NCBI RefSeq assembly: GCF_964355755.1
Contig: NC_092677.1
Location: 28,242,101 to 28,306,100 of the forward strand
Direction: 5' to 3'
Source of the DNA: Antedon mediterranea
Lineage: Eukaryota > Echinodermata > Crinoidea > Comatulida > Antedonidae
Length of the DNA: 64,000 nt
Part shown: in pieces, positions 1 through 12,484 of the stretch
How positions within the stretch are numbered: the first letter of the stretch is position 1
Layout: each line of letters starts with the position of its first letter
Translations under genes and position numbers: made by a program
The notes under the pieces: generated by a model
What the model saw: the letters and a program-made list of their open reading frames with translations, nothing else
Database searches by the model: none
Told to the model about the DNA's origin: nothing

Positions 1-3000
1 TACTTACAATTTAATCGTAAAAGTGTGTTTATGAAAGGTCAACTATCAACATAGATTTCAGTCTGTGTATAATTTTTTTTATACGTCTGAAGTTCTTCCC
101 CTCAACAGACATTTAGACTACACCCATCCTTTACACACACTGTACGGACAAACATACATAGCGTTCGCTATCACTGAAAGAAACGCGTGTGTTAATTCCA
201 GCACCAGTCGCGTCAACTCTAAGGAATTGTATCACCTTATTTCTTATGGTACTAATCTCTTACTACCGTACCTTGCAATGTTCCTTGATTTACATAAACA
301 AAGAATATGAACATTGGTACAAGTAAAGGCAGGTTAAACAGGTATTGCTCAGATCGCCCCCATTTTAATCTTTTTGTAGTTGTGGTGATTTTAATTTAAT
401 ATTTACATTAGTATTTAAATTAATCAAACATACATTTAAAGTGGATAGGAAGTGTCTGTCTGAAGTTGCCATTTTCTTCAGTTTTGTGCTGGCCAGTCTA
501 ATATACAATTACATTCAGTTTTTACAACATCTAAAATGAATACATCAAAATTTATGATTGATATAAAAATCAAAGTTGCCGTTGTTTGTTATTGTTAAAT
601 CTACTTATAACAAAAGTGATAGAAATTGAGTTTCCATGACTTGTGTATGAGCAGTCTAAGGTACGCTATATTAAGGGTATGTCTATTCTGGGTTTACTTG
701 TGCTTATCACTGCTGTTACAACAATGGCATTAAAACAAACACAGTATCAGTCCAGGGAGACCTCCCTGATCAGTCAGTGTTGGGTGTACCCACTCCATGT
801 GTACCCAGTATTACTATTAATTTTATTACTCTTATTATTATGGTTGGGACCATGCGCATTTGAATGTTTCACATTCTCTACTCAAACAGCTTTATGTGAT
901 CACATTAAAAAATGTGTTTTCATACTTCATGATGCGATTTTATGCTACATTAATGTGATTGTATACTACATAATTTGATTGTAATGTATGCTAAATAATG
1001 TGATTTTATGCTACATTAATGTGATTGTATGGCACATTAATGTGATTGTATGCTACTGTACATAATTTGATTGTATGCTACATTAATGTGATTGTATGCT
1101 ACATTAATGTGATTGTACATTTAAATATAATTTAATGTTAAAATGCTTACAAATGCTACAGACTTTATCAAAAGTGCACATTTATATATTTCTTTCTCAT
1201 CTAAATATAGTTCAACAAAAACAACAAAACAGAAACTAATCCCAGAATCTGATGGAAGTGTGATAACGCTGCTGATGACAAACATAAAGGTAACAATGTA
1301 TTTAGCGCTATAAATCTATATTGTTACTATTTCATTTTATTATCTTTATCAATTTGATGAAGTCAACAATTGTTTTATAAAATTTCAAGTGGATAAAAAA
1401 CATCTAGTGTACAGTAGTGATAACAACACATGGATATCAATAATAAAATCTTTCATAACCCATAAATTAAATTCTAAATAAATTGTTTATGAAAACTGGT
1501 TAAAATTCATTATGCAGATTAAAAATGTTATATGTTCAGTCAGGAGGCTTAAAAACAAGTAATTTTTGGTGGAAATGGTTGAAAATTGTAAATTGTAATT
1601 TATGTACCATACTTTATTTAAAAGCTCTTCCAAGATTATTTTATTTGTTTAAATAACAGATAAAAAACTATCTGAAAAGCGTAGAACGAAGCTGTACTTA
1701 GTCGTCTCAATCTTTTAATACACAGTAGCACTTTACAACATTAACAACTTAGACTATTTCCTATCAATAATAGCATAATTATTGACTCAATACAACGTAT
1801 TCTACAGTAGAGTATTAAGGAAATAGGCACATCCTACACTTCGTGAGTTCTACTGAAATATTTATACATGCACTGCACTGTTTTAAAAACACTCTACACC
1901 TTCACTCTGTATTTAAAGTGATCCATATCACACAAGAGAGATTCTTGAACCACTTACCCTTTATTTAAAATACTTTTTAATTGACATTTGTGATGAGGAT
2001 ACATACTATACACCCCAAAGCTCTGTCTAATTACTCCACCAAGCTCTGTCTAATTACTCCACCAAGCTCTGTCTAATTACTCCACCATGCCCTAAGTAAA
2101 AGGCATAGTTTTTCAATTGTATACTTCCTAAAATGGATCTATTGCTAAGAAGGAAGTTATTGATTTAGATATTAACATACAACAATACAGGTAGAAAAAG
2201 ATTAATTAAATTTGCTGGTACTGTTACAAATTGTTCTGCAATTTAGTTATTTTCTCTTTTTTTTGGTATTATTGAGACGGGATGTTGGCCGATACTTACA
2301 ATTAGTCATTTAATTTATTTATTCGACACAATCAGTCGAGGGGTTGCGACAGCAACAATGCGGCATAACACGTGAGTGTCCGCAACCCTAAATATAAATT
2401 ACAATTATTATTTTCTGAAAGTTGTTTAGATACAGAAGGTACAGTGAGATGACAGAAGGAATTAAATTTAAAAATCAGATAATGACTCGGCATATCGACT
2501 GCTGGCTACTAAATGCTACTAAACACTTGTCTGTACTTTGAATCTTCAAACTACATGTCTTTAATGGCTAACACCCTTATTCAGGAAATCAACAAATTCA
2601 CATTTCCGAAACCCATGCCATCTAAATAGGTCAGTCAACTCAACTAATGTCAGCCTTGTATGTTTCATTATATACAGTAGGCCTCCTAACATTATCAGAA
2701 TCAATAATAATACCACAGCCAAAAATTGTTTTAAAAAACTCTTCCTAAATCTTTATTTAAAATTAATAACATTTGGAAAACATGAATTCAAACATTGGTA
2801 AACGTGGTGGTGGTACTGCAATAAGCAATGAAACTTATTTATTATACAGTAGTACAGTAATAAGTAAGTCCACCCAAATTAAACCTGTACACCACCAGAT
2901 ATAAAACATAAAAATAGATTTTCAAAAGTGAAATTTAAAACCAAAAATAGATTTTTATAAGATATGGATGATTATTGTTTTTCTTTAGCCATTGATAGCC

Positions 3001-3299
3001 ATTGATAAATGCAGTTGTTACTCACAAAGTCAATGTTTAAAATCAGGCTGTGATTTGTATATTGTATGTGAGTGCATAATTGTATGCGTTGTATTTGTAT
3101 ATTTATACGGTACCGTTCTTATTTTGTTTGAATTATTATTATTATTTTAGGGGTCAGTGTGAGACAAGTTTTACTTCTAATTTTGATCCCCAAGATGGTC
3201 TTATATTAATTGTTGATTATTGTAATATTGTTTGTTATTTATTACTCCATGTATATTGTGACCATCTTAAATAAATGTTATTGAAACTACTAACTGCTA
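1..3299. other. AT-rich non-coding stretch at left edge
   Basis: No long open frame with gene-like composition is present apart from one small candidate exon at 1211-1289, listed separately. About 895-1120 is a degenerate tandem array with a ~21-bp unit built on GCTACATTAATGTGATTGTA. Positions 2026-2090 hold three copies of a 23-bp unit (AAGCTCTGTCTAATTACTCC plus three bases). Around 2340-2395 a short inverted pair GGGTTGCG/CGCAACCC could fold. At 3149-3280 an AG-bounded block ends in AATAAA and looks like the tail of an old retroelement or an unattributed 3' end. It could be intron of a gene lying to the left. Confidence 0.5.
1211..1289 (+). CDS. possible orphan internal exon, unknown gene
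   Basis: A pyrimidine-rich tract and AG precede position 1211, and AAAG|GTAACA follows position 1289. Between them one frame is open for 26 codons (one base, then whole codons) and reads KQKLIPESDGSVITLLMTN near its middle; the other two frames are closed. The composition looks protein-like, but I do not recognise the family and find no partner exon with matching phase nearby. It may be an exon of a plus-strand gene entering from the left, or chance. Confidence 0.27.
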
Positions 3300-3930
3300 A
3301 TGTTTTGAATTGAATGCTTTGAATTGAATGTTTTTAATGAAATGTTTTGAATTGAATGTTTTGAATTGAATGTTTTGAATAAAATGTTTTGAATAAAATG
3401 TTTTGAACGAAATGTTTTGAACAAAATGTTTTTAATGAAATGTTTTGAATGAAATGTTTGAATTGAATTGAAAAGTCAAACTATTGGCGGCGTATGTCAT
3501 TCCCGCTCGCGATTTTTTCTCAACCTCTTAGGCCTAAGTCTGGGTACCCTCATCTCCTTTCCACACTGTCATCAATATGGATCCTTTACAGAGAATCCTA
3601 ACAGACCTGAAACAGTGGAATACATATTTCCAAACCCAGGTCTGTTAGGATTCTCTGTAAAGGCAGCGTGGAAAGGAGATGAGGGTACCCAGGCTTAGGC
3701 CTAAGAGGTTGAGAAAAAAATCGCGAGCGGGAATGACATGCGCCACCAATAGTTTGACTTTTCAATTCAATTCAAACATTTCATTCAAAACATTTCATAT
3801 AAAACATTTCATTCAAAACATTGCATTCAAAACATTTCATTCAATTCAAAGCATTCAATTCAAAACATTTCATTCATATATCGCGCCATTCAATTCATAT
3901 CGATGCATTTCATTCACATATCGCGTCATA
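3300..3930. repeat. long foldback (inverted repeat) element
   Basis: The two halves are reverse complements. The outer flanks are AATGTTTTGAATTGA-type tandem words on the left (3300-3470) and their complements, CATTCAATTCAAAACATT-type words, on the right (about 3760-3890). The unique arms run about 3470-3570 and 3660-3770 and share blocks such as TCATTCCCGCTCGCGATTTT and GGTACCCTCATCTCCTTTCC. An inner stem (about 3583-3611 with 3640-3668) closes on a loop of roughly 28 nt near 3612-3639. The structure is that of a MITE-like foldback with tandem-repeat ends. Short open frames across it are by-products of the palindrome. Confidence 0.85.
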
Positions 3931-6900
3931 CAATTCATATCATCGAAATGTTGCGTAAACGGCGTTCCATAGAGAAGCTCCAAATAGTTGAATATAAATA
4001 GGAATTTGTTAAATTGATATTTTGGTTCTTTTTTTGTTCAATTATGTAAAGATAGATCATAGAAATAGTTGGAAGAGAAGAAAATAATTTATCTACTTGA
4101 ACTTTAGTGAGTATCAGGGACAACTTTTCTACTGGTATCTGATTCAATACAGATACAGACAAACTGTTTATCAATACATGTCAGTCTATATTAAACACAG
4201 TAAAGTTGAATAGCATATTCATAAACTGATGCACCCTGGCAGAGATAACTCTAACTGTCATACTGATAAACAATTATTTCTTTGGCTTGTTTAAGCGCAG
4301 GCTCACTTCATTGTGCCGTACTCTATCTACAATTGAATCTGTGTTTCTAAACATAATATTAAAATATATTTTTAAGATAATGGCCTAGAAAGACAATCTA
4401 TGAAAAGCAATAACCTTGCTCTGACCATTGTTAACTAAGCATTGTAATCTAATGTTTTTCAAACGTTATCAGAACCAATCATGTCATCAGCAATGAATTA
4501 CCTCAGGCAAACATTACAGTATATGTGTATATGTCAATAGTATTTACTGAGTTTGGGGGAGGATTTTTTTGTGGGTTTAATGTAAAATCTATAATTTTCG
4601 CAAACTTTTTACACCCAAAAAACTTTTACAGCAATTTCAATAATTGTTTACATAAATTGTCTCCTTTATTGTTCTGATTGTGATCTAATCAATATTAAGT
4701 GGTTTGTGCAGAGTTTTTGCACAAGGTTTTGGCAGTTTCCCTGTTTTTTTATTTCCAGTCTACACTTCCCAGCATTATTTCTACCCAACTTTTTAAAAAT
4801 CCATTTTTTATTAATATCAGTATACATATAGATTAGTATATGTTTGATAGAAAATTGAATATAAACCTATATTGCTGGTACAGACATACAGTATACAATC
4901 TATGTAATTGTATTTACAGTTTAAATTGCATCAAAAAATACCTAAAATAATAAAGATGAAAGTATACTGTATCAAGTACAATTTCCATGCATTTTAATCA
5001 TAAAACTGTTTTAATTAGTTAACAGTAGACAATTAATTAGCAAAACAAAAATGAATAGTAATGTACAATGCATCAATATTTATATTACATACAGTTTGAA
5101 AAAACAAAGTGAAAATTACCTTCCTGACTGATAAGAATACCACTATCTTGATATGTACAGTAGGTCCTCTAGAAATATTGTCCAATTGTTTTCGTTGTTG
5201 TCATGAAGGCCGGTGAACTGAAATATAGACATACAAACTAAGAAACTGTGGATGAAGTTATCATGATTAGAGGTTGGCGGGCAGTGAAGTGGAGGTTCAT
5301 ATTTCCTGGCCGATAGTATTAAGTATGCATTAACTTTGTGCCTCTATCTCATCACGTTATCACAAATTCAGCAGATTTCCTGAAATGCCTATGAGCAACA
5401 ATCAACTGAAGGTGGGAAATACTTAAGCTTTCACAAACAATGTCACAAAAATTAACGCTAAGACTTGCTCGTTTGTTCCTTCCTCCAATCATTTCCACCC
5501 ATTCCGAATTCAATTTATAGTCCCATCATACCATACAATCGTATTATTTGACTGTTTCCAATAAACTAGGTTAAAACAACGGTAATATAGATAAATGTAC
5601 ATGTCTACAAATTACTATCTTACTTGAGTTCTTAATAAAATAACTTAATATTTAGAATTGTAACATTTTGATAATAGCTCACTTCACATGTACAGTATTT
5701 GAAGCACGATGAGAAGTGTTATTACAGTACATTAAGAAAAGAAGAAGAACTTCAAATCACATTACCGTAAATTGATTTACGTGAGTGAAAGTAATATTGA
5801 AGTTCTTATTTTTTCCGAAGAAATAAATTCTTATTTATTAACTTAGTTTATTTGTTAATTAACAAGTTATGCGTGGAAGATCGTCTCTTAGTAAAAACAA
5901 AAAAATTAAAATATTAATTGTAACTTGATTATTTTAAAACCTACCTTAAATATACGATAATTTACAGTTTTGCTGCTCTTCGTAGCGGTATGACAAAAAT
6001 ATATGTTATTAACGCATTTAATGTTTTTAGCACAACTTTTATTTGGTGAGAAAGAATAACTGTCTTGAATTATTAGTTTGAGTGATGGAGACTGTCAGTT
6101 AGGCCTACATCAACGCCCGATTAATCAATTCCATTTCACCAAAAATGCTGTTTATTCCAATCTAAACCAACTCATCACAAGCCAACATTCTTGAGATAAA
6201 ATTGTTTATGATAATGAAAGTTTATCCACTCCTTGTACATCTTGAGATGTTGGTTGGCAGATGCATGTATGATAAGAGCTTTATTAGACTAGTTTATCAT
6301 TGGGTGGTCGTAATAGAATACATCGCAAAAGATCATCTTTTGAAGAAAACCTACTCTATTATCTAATGTCTGCTTATCAATGCTTAAGCAAAACAAGCAC
6401 ATAGCACTGACATACTTTCATTTTTTTCACTTTAAAAACATTTTGTTAATTTGGAACTTTTTAAAAATAAAATTTTTTTTTTAATCCAACATTGATAAAC
6501 ATTTATCAAAGAGGTTTTTCAACATGTTTACTTTTTTTACCTCAAGTTATTATTTCTAAAAATTGGTTTTGTGTCTTGTCAATTTAGCTTGCTGCCCTCT
6601 ATAGTTCAACAAAAGTTGGTACATTTACAGGGAAACATTAACACATTAATGTTTTCAATAATTAGCTATAAAAGTGATGAGAAAGATCATTCATTACTGA
6701 CTAAGCAGATTAATCTCTTACTTTAAAATATTACAATTCAAAGTTTTTAGTCTTGTAGGAAACTATATGAGACATACTTGTCATGCCACTATGCAATATA
6801 GACTAAAAAATAAAATTTATTATTATTTGTGATTCCGGGTTTGATTTCCATCCTTTCATATATTTATCAGTATCTTCTTGAATGAGTATAAATTGGTAAT

Positions 6901-8066
6901 GGGTTAACAATTATGGAAAACCCCTACTCTAAACCGAAACATTTTAATGTTAAAAATGAATGTATTATTGCGTTTAAACTCATTGTGCCAAAACGGCAAC
7001 TTCCTCTCAAGCTGCAAGTGTGTCTCCTTTCCCTCCCCTGATATCAATCAACCAGTTACAATCTTTTACACATCTTAACGACAAGGGAAGTTGTGAAAAT
7101 GCTAGATTGTCTATAATTAAATCAAGATTACTAACTGTAATGTATTCCATAACGGCGTCTCTAAAATTAGTAAAAAGGCTCTGTGTACAAATACAAATTG
7201 TTAATAATAGTTTAGTTCAGGCCCATCACCATATCGACATTTTTTGATTCCAGTCTTTTTTCTGTTGTTATAGTTTTGAATTTGTTTAATTTGTCTTGTG
7301 TTAACCATGCTGTGTGTGACATATTTGTTTCTGCTGTATTTTTTTGGCTTTAAAAATAGAATGAAAATGAAATTGGTGAAAGGGGCGGTGAGGTGGTGAA
7401 AGGGGCGGCGGCGGTGGGGTGGTTGTGTAATTCTGTATGGGAAAGATTTATACTTTTATACAAATAGAGCTGGTGGCATTTCCCACTTTATTTAAATTGT
7501 TTTGTTTGATGTGAGCCTATGAATGAGTGTTTTACTTAAAATAACTTTTAAACAATTCTGGTTTTACAATAAACTTACTGTAGATGATAATTTATGTAAG
7601 AACCACTGATTTACCGCAAAGAGTCTACCATAAGTGTTTGTAATTAAATAAAAAACTGTACTAAAAGACGAACTATTATTTTTTTTATGTTTGAGAGGCC
7701 TACACAATGCTATAAAACAATGCTAAAGTCACAATAACACCTGAACTAGCAAATAAAATGGCACAAATCAGTTGATAAATAATTTCCTTTTACGTTTCTT
7801 TCTGGTCTCCATAGAGACTTGTCACATGTGCTGTTGCCGTGGTACCTGTAGTATCACATCTATACTGACATTATCAGTTGCAATTTCTTCAGAAACTTAT
7901 GCAAATTGAGATAAACTTTGTTGATAGTAATTCTGTCTTGAGCATTTCCTGTTTATGATCATAAACTTAAAAGTCATAATGAGCTGGCAAACTAATTTCC
8001 CATAAAACACAGAATGCCAATAATTTAGTAATAATATATTTTATTGAATGTAATTGTTACATTTAT
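3931..8066. other. non-coding AT-rich stretch
   Basis: No open frame looks like protein. The minus strand holds an AG/GT-bounded block at 5120-5217 (acceptor TATTTCAG, donor GGAAG|GTAATT) whose three frames all meet stops, so at best it is an untranslated exon. A patch at about 7375-7425 is strikingly G-rich against the surroundings (several GGGGCGG and GGCGGCGG words). Nothing else stands out. Confidence 0.5.
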
Positions 8067-8860
8067 ATAGTCACTTTTTTGACAACTGCTATCTAGTCTA
8101 TGATTAAGCCATGATCATCATGTAGCCACTTTTGACAACTGCTATCTAGTCTATGATTAAGCCATGATCATCATGTAGCCATTTTTGACAACTGCTATCT
8201 AGTCTATGATTAAGCCATGATCATCATGTAGCCACTTTTGACATCTGCTATCTATAATCTAGTCTATAATTAAGCCATGATCATCATGTAACCACTTTTG
8301 ACAACTTCTATCTAAGTCTATGATTAAGCCATGATCATGTAGCCACTTTTGACAACTGCTATCTAGTCTATGATTAAGCCATGATCATCATGTAGCCACT
8401 TTTGACAACTGCTATCTAGTCTATGATTAAGCCATGATCATCATGTAGCCACTTTTGACATCTGCTATCTAGTCTATGATTAAGCCATGATCATCATGTA
8501 GCCACTTTTGACATCTGCTATCTAGTCTATAATTAAGCCACAATCATCATGTAGCCACTTTTGACAACTGCTATCTAGTCTATAATTAAGCCATGATCAT
8601 CATGTAGCCACTTTTGACAACTGCTATCTAGTCTATGATTAAGCCATGATCATCATGTAACCACTTTTGACAACTGCTATCTAGTCTATGATTAAGCCAT
8701 GATCATGTAACCACTTTTGACAACTGCTATCTAGTCTATGATTAAGCCATGATCATCATGTAACCCTTTTTGACAACTGCTATCTAGTCTATGATTAAGC
8801 CATGATCATCATGTAGTCAATTTTGACATCTGCTAACTAGTCTATGATTAAGTCAGGATT
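8067..8860. repeat. 53-bp minisatellite, about 15 copies
   Basis: The 53-bp unit contains GACAACTGCTATCTAGTCTA and GATTAAGCCATGATCATCAT and repeats head to tail about 15 times. Copies differ by point changes (CAACTGC/CATCTGC, TATGATTAAG/TATAATTAAG), by loss of one ATC in at least two copies, and by a small insertion in one. The period was measured from recurring GATTAAGCC positions (8102, 8155). The degree of divergence makes it older than the near-perfect arrays elsewhere in this window. Confidence 0.93.
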
Positions 8861-9882
8861 AAGAATTCCATCCAAGTACAGTCCCCATTGAAATGCTACA
8901 AACAAGGTATGATAAAAAAAACTATAAAAAAAAAAATTATTTTAATGTATATATTTTCATACCTTTATACAATAATTATGGAAAAATTGTATAATTTTAA
9001 GTAGGTACTAACATATCACAATGATATCTAGGCCTATGGTGAAATACATAATTCCATGCAAAGTAACCACGTTTTAATGAAATATTTTCTTTTAATAACA
9101 CAGTTGTCTATGAACTTTCTCAATGTAGGGAGGGGTGTTTAAGAGGAAAGAATGTAGATGTAGCATAAACCAAGTACTTTCACTTCATCAGATAATCCAC
9201 AGCAAGATATGATCTAGACTTGGGCTTAGGGAAATCCACAAGATGTCATCTAGACTTGGGATCAATAATTTTGCGATGTCATCATCAATAATGAAAAAAA
9301 AATATGATAAATTTTGAGCCTAGGTTTTTGTGTAAATTAAATTTTAAACTGGTGTTTGATAATTTCATTGTTGTTGTTTATGCTGGGTATTTGTAATTTA
9401 AGGTTACAGTAATATTTACTTTCTTACATGTAAATCATATAAATAAATGTGAAGTGATACAATAAAAACTTTTATAAAGAAAACATTTTTTGCTTACTAT
9501 AAAAGTACTGTAAAAGATTTTTGAGCGTGAGCATAATATATATTTGAATATTTCCAGTTTTTTTTTTATTACAATCTATTACTGGCAGTCTGTGATTGCT
9601 TTTTTACAAATGTTTTTGTATATCATATTTGTTCTTTTTTTTCTGTATACTCACAGCTTTATACTTTATTTGTTCATAAAATTATATATTTATTTTAGTT
9701 AAGATCATGGGACTGCTGACTCTTGTAGTTACAGTAATCATATTACTTTAGCAGTCCCTGACCAATTCATCTTTGTACATTTTATTTTTATGTTTTGTTG
9801 GTCAAATAAATAAATGAAATGAAAAAAGCTAATTTAAAATATAACATTCATACTTTAACTAGAAACAAACTGGTAAAATTAC

Positions 9883-10000
9883 CTTAATAAAAAACCGAGA
9901 ATCCAGAAGAAAGTCGACGATAGAATTGCAGCTTGATACCCACACGCTATTTTTCCTCGTGATTGAATAAGAACTGAGATACAGAGTTGAAGATAGGTGT
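9883..10000 (-). CDS. possible ABCC/MRP-like transmembrane exon
   Basis: Read on the minus strand, TTGCAG precedes position 10000 and ATTAAG|GTAATT follows position 9883. One frame (two bases, 38 codons, two bases) is open and reads QLCISVLIQSRGKI followed by a hydrophobic run ILSSTFFWILGFLL. This resembles the TMD0 region of multidrug-resistance proteins ABCC1/ABCC3, where a hydrophobic stretch, LIQ, a charged loop and another hydrophobic helix occur in this order. I found no other exon of such a gene in the window, and a second frame of the same block is also open, so it could be an isolated exon, a relic or coincidence. Confidence 0.3.
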
Positions 10001-12374
10001 CTGCAACTGATAAGTTGCTTAGTTCAAATGCTTATCATGTTTTTATCAGCTATGCCTCCAATAAACAATTTACTTCTACCTGATTCTAATCACACATATA
10101 ATTGAGTAGCCAATCAAATTGCTTGATGTTATCAGTAAGTACCTTATCTTAGTTCTACCATCTGCCCAAGACAAAGATCTTTACTGATAACTGATTTCTA
10201 TTTCAAAGTCCAGCTTGTGTACATAGCTGATAAAATCTACTCATTTGCTTTTTACCAATATTCTTTGGTTATGATTTGCATTTTTATCAAAATAGATATT
10301 TTTTTAATTTAATGCGGTAAACAAATTCATAGAAATATTTTATATTATACCTCAGGTCTTCTCAAAAACTTTTAAAATTGTCTACTGCTTCTCCTTCCGG
10401 AGTTATTTTTAAAATAAACAAATTATGTTAAGAAATTAAATTTGTTTTCTTTAATGAATTTTGTAAATTCCATGACATTAATGTTGTAGAGTATGTGAAG
10501 TATTATGTTCTATCAGATATGCATCATTGATTTGATTCATTAATGTGCTTGCCTCTGAGCTTTTTTGTTTCTGTGTTGATTTCATGTTTTTTTGTAATCA
10601 TTAAATGTTAATTTTCTTGGCAATAAAAGAATAAGAATTGTTATTTTACCAATTGCTAGTGCTACAGTATAAAATGAGTGGGTAGATAATTACCAAAGGA
10701 TGCACTGTAAAGAAACAAGGATGTCAAACAATAGGCAGGAAGTTAAATAATGTAATTGCTCAGATAAGCAATCTATAAATGGAAGAAGGTGTATTAAAAG
10801 CTTGGGTGTTGTCTTTGGCAGCTTGGGTGTCTTTTAATTACAACTCCTTGGTTCAACCCAAGGAATTAAAATAAATAAGCTCTAGTAAATGTATAATATA
10901 ATACTCTTACTTAACAATAATAAAGTTTCTAAATTTGAAAGGTTATTTTTAATATTAATATACAAAATGTCTTTACACTGAGAAAAAAGTTGTTGTTACC
11001 CGAAAGCTCTGAAAAATGTCTATCTGGCTTACTAACTTTATCATTTTGATTTAGCTTATTTTATTTTTATTTCCGGGTCCAGCCACTGATACCCACAGCA
11101 TTGTTATTAATACTTTGACTTTTGATTTTATATTGTTACCATTTTGAAATAATTGTCTTTAACTAAATCAATACAATTTATTGTTATTATGTCTTTTGTA
11201 TTCCTTGGTCATTAAGAATTAAGTAATGCAGTACTTTTTTAATATTTTAAAAAGTCCTAAAAATTTTACATTTCTATTTTTACTTAAAATTTATATTGAC
11301 AACTTATTTTTGATTAAAGTAAAATGTTCTTATTGTTAGAATTTTGAAATACTAACTAATTTGAACTAGTTAATGTACAGTATTGTTATTCCTTGAAGCA
11401 CTGGATTAACAATGCAGTGCTTTTTTTTTATGTTTCTCCTTTTTTTTTTAATCACAGACCATAACATAATCATTTGTTTAAATTTAAATTTTTAAGTATA
11501 ATTTTTTGTAATATGAATATAACACAGCGTTTTACTTTAATCAATTATAATTGATATGTGGCAATATATCAATCCTTGTGGATTGTGTCATAATTTTCCT
11601 TAAAAACTAATATTAAAAAAGACAAAATATGTACTTACATTTCACATCTAATAAACATCAAAGTCCCAATCAAGTTTCTGAATGTCTATACAAAATAAAG
11701 AGAATTACAGTATGGCCACTTTTCACAAAGTTTACTCGGCATCAGGCCTTGTCAAGGCAATTTTGTGATACATCTACCTTGTTAACGACGATTCCGCTTC
11801 AATTTGTGTGGCAGGGAGTGATAAGTTAGCCTTTTTTTCAAATGACAGTTTAGTACCAGACAATACTTATAGCCAAAACAGAGGGAGGGGTATTTTTTAT
11901 CCCAAAAAGTGTGTTATTGGTTGAAGCTAGATCCATAAACTGTTGTACTGTGACCACCATGTGATCACACCAACAACCAGGACTAAGTTTTAAACGATAC
12001 GTGACAACGTACAGTATTATAATTACCAAATTCATCCTGTCGAAAATTTAGGCTTACTATTTAAAATAATATTTATTACTGCAATGTTTTGCATTACTAA
12101 TGACAACTTATTATAATAACTATTAATTAGTACTAATTAGTGACAAAAATGACAACCATCTGCCTATAAATAGACAAAAATTCTTAATTCCAATAACAAA
12201 ATATTTAGGTGGTAAGTAAACCATGGAGGTATAAAATTTATTTTAATTAAACTACATAGATATTAAAAAGTTGTAAAGTTAATTAGGTAGTATTAATGAT
12301 TAGTTTGAATGAAGTAAATGTGTTTCTTTACCTTTAAATGTTGCTAACTGTTGCTTTGTCTAACTCCTTCTTAG
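10001..12374. other. non-coding AT-rich stretch
   Basis: I see no supportable gene. The sequence is AT-rich with homopolymer runs. Short open frames such as 11629-11829 lack splice context and protein-like composition. Confidence 0.45.
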
Positions 12375-12484
12375 GTTTGTTTGTTGTGAAACTGTCCAGG
12401 ATGGAAGTAAGCGAAAGATTGGAATTAGAACGGCTTAAACAGAGAAAAAGAAATTTAAACAACAGATTATCACATGAAAAATGA
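12375..12484 (+). CDS. possible terminal exon, unknown gene
   Basis: A good polypyrimidine tract and CTTCTTAG precede position 12375. The following frame (two bases, then 35 codons) ends in TGA at 12482-12484. It encodes a short, highly charged, helix-prone tail containing MEVSERLELERLKQRKRNL, typical of a coiled-coil or RNA/microtubule-binding end. The family is not recognised. Its entry phase does not match the candidate exon at 1211-1289, so at least one further exon would be needed if they belonged together. Confidence 0.33.

Noticed and set aside
3468-3972. Open frames at 3468-3698 and 3679-3972
   Set aside because: They lie across the long foldback and mirror its symmetry.
5120-5217. 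Splice-bounded minus-strand block
   Set aside because: All three frames contain stops, so it cannot be an internal coding exon; an untranslated exon is possible but unsupported.
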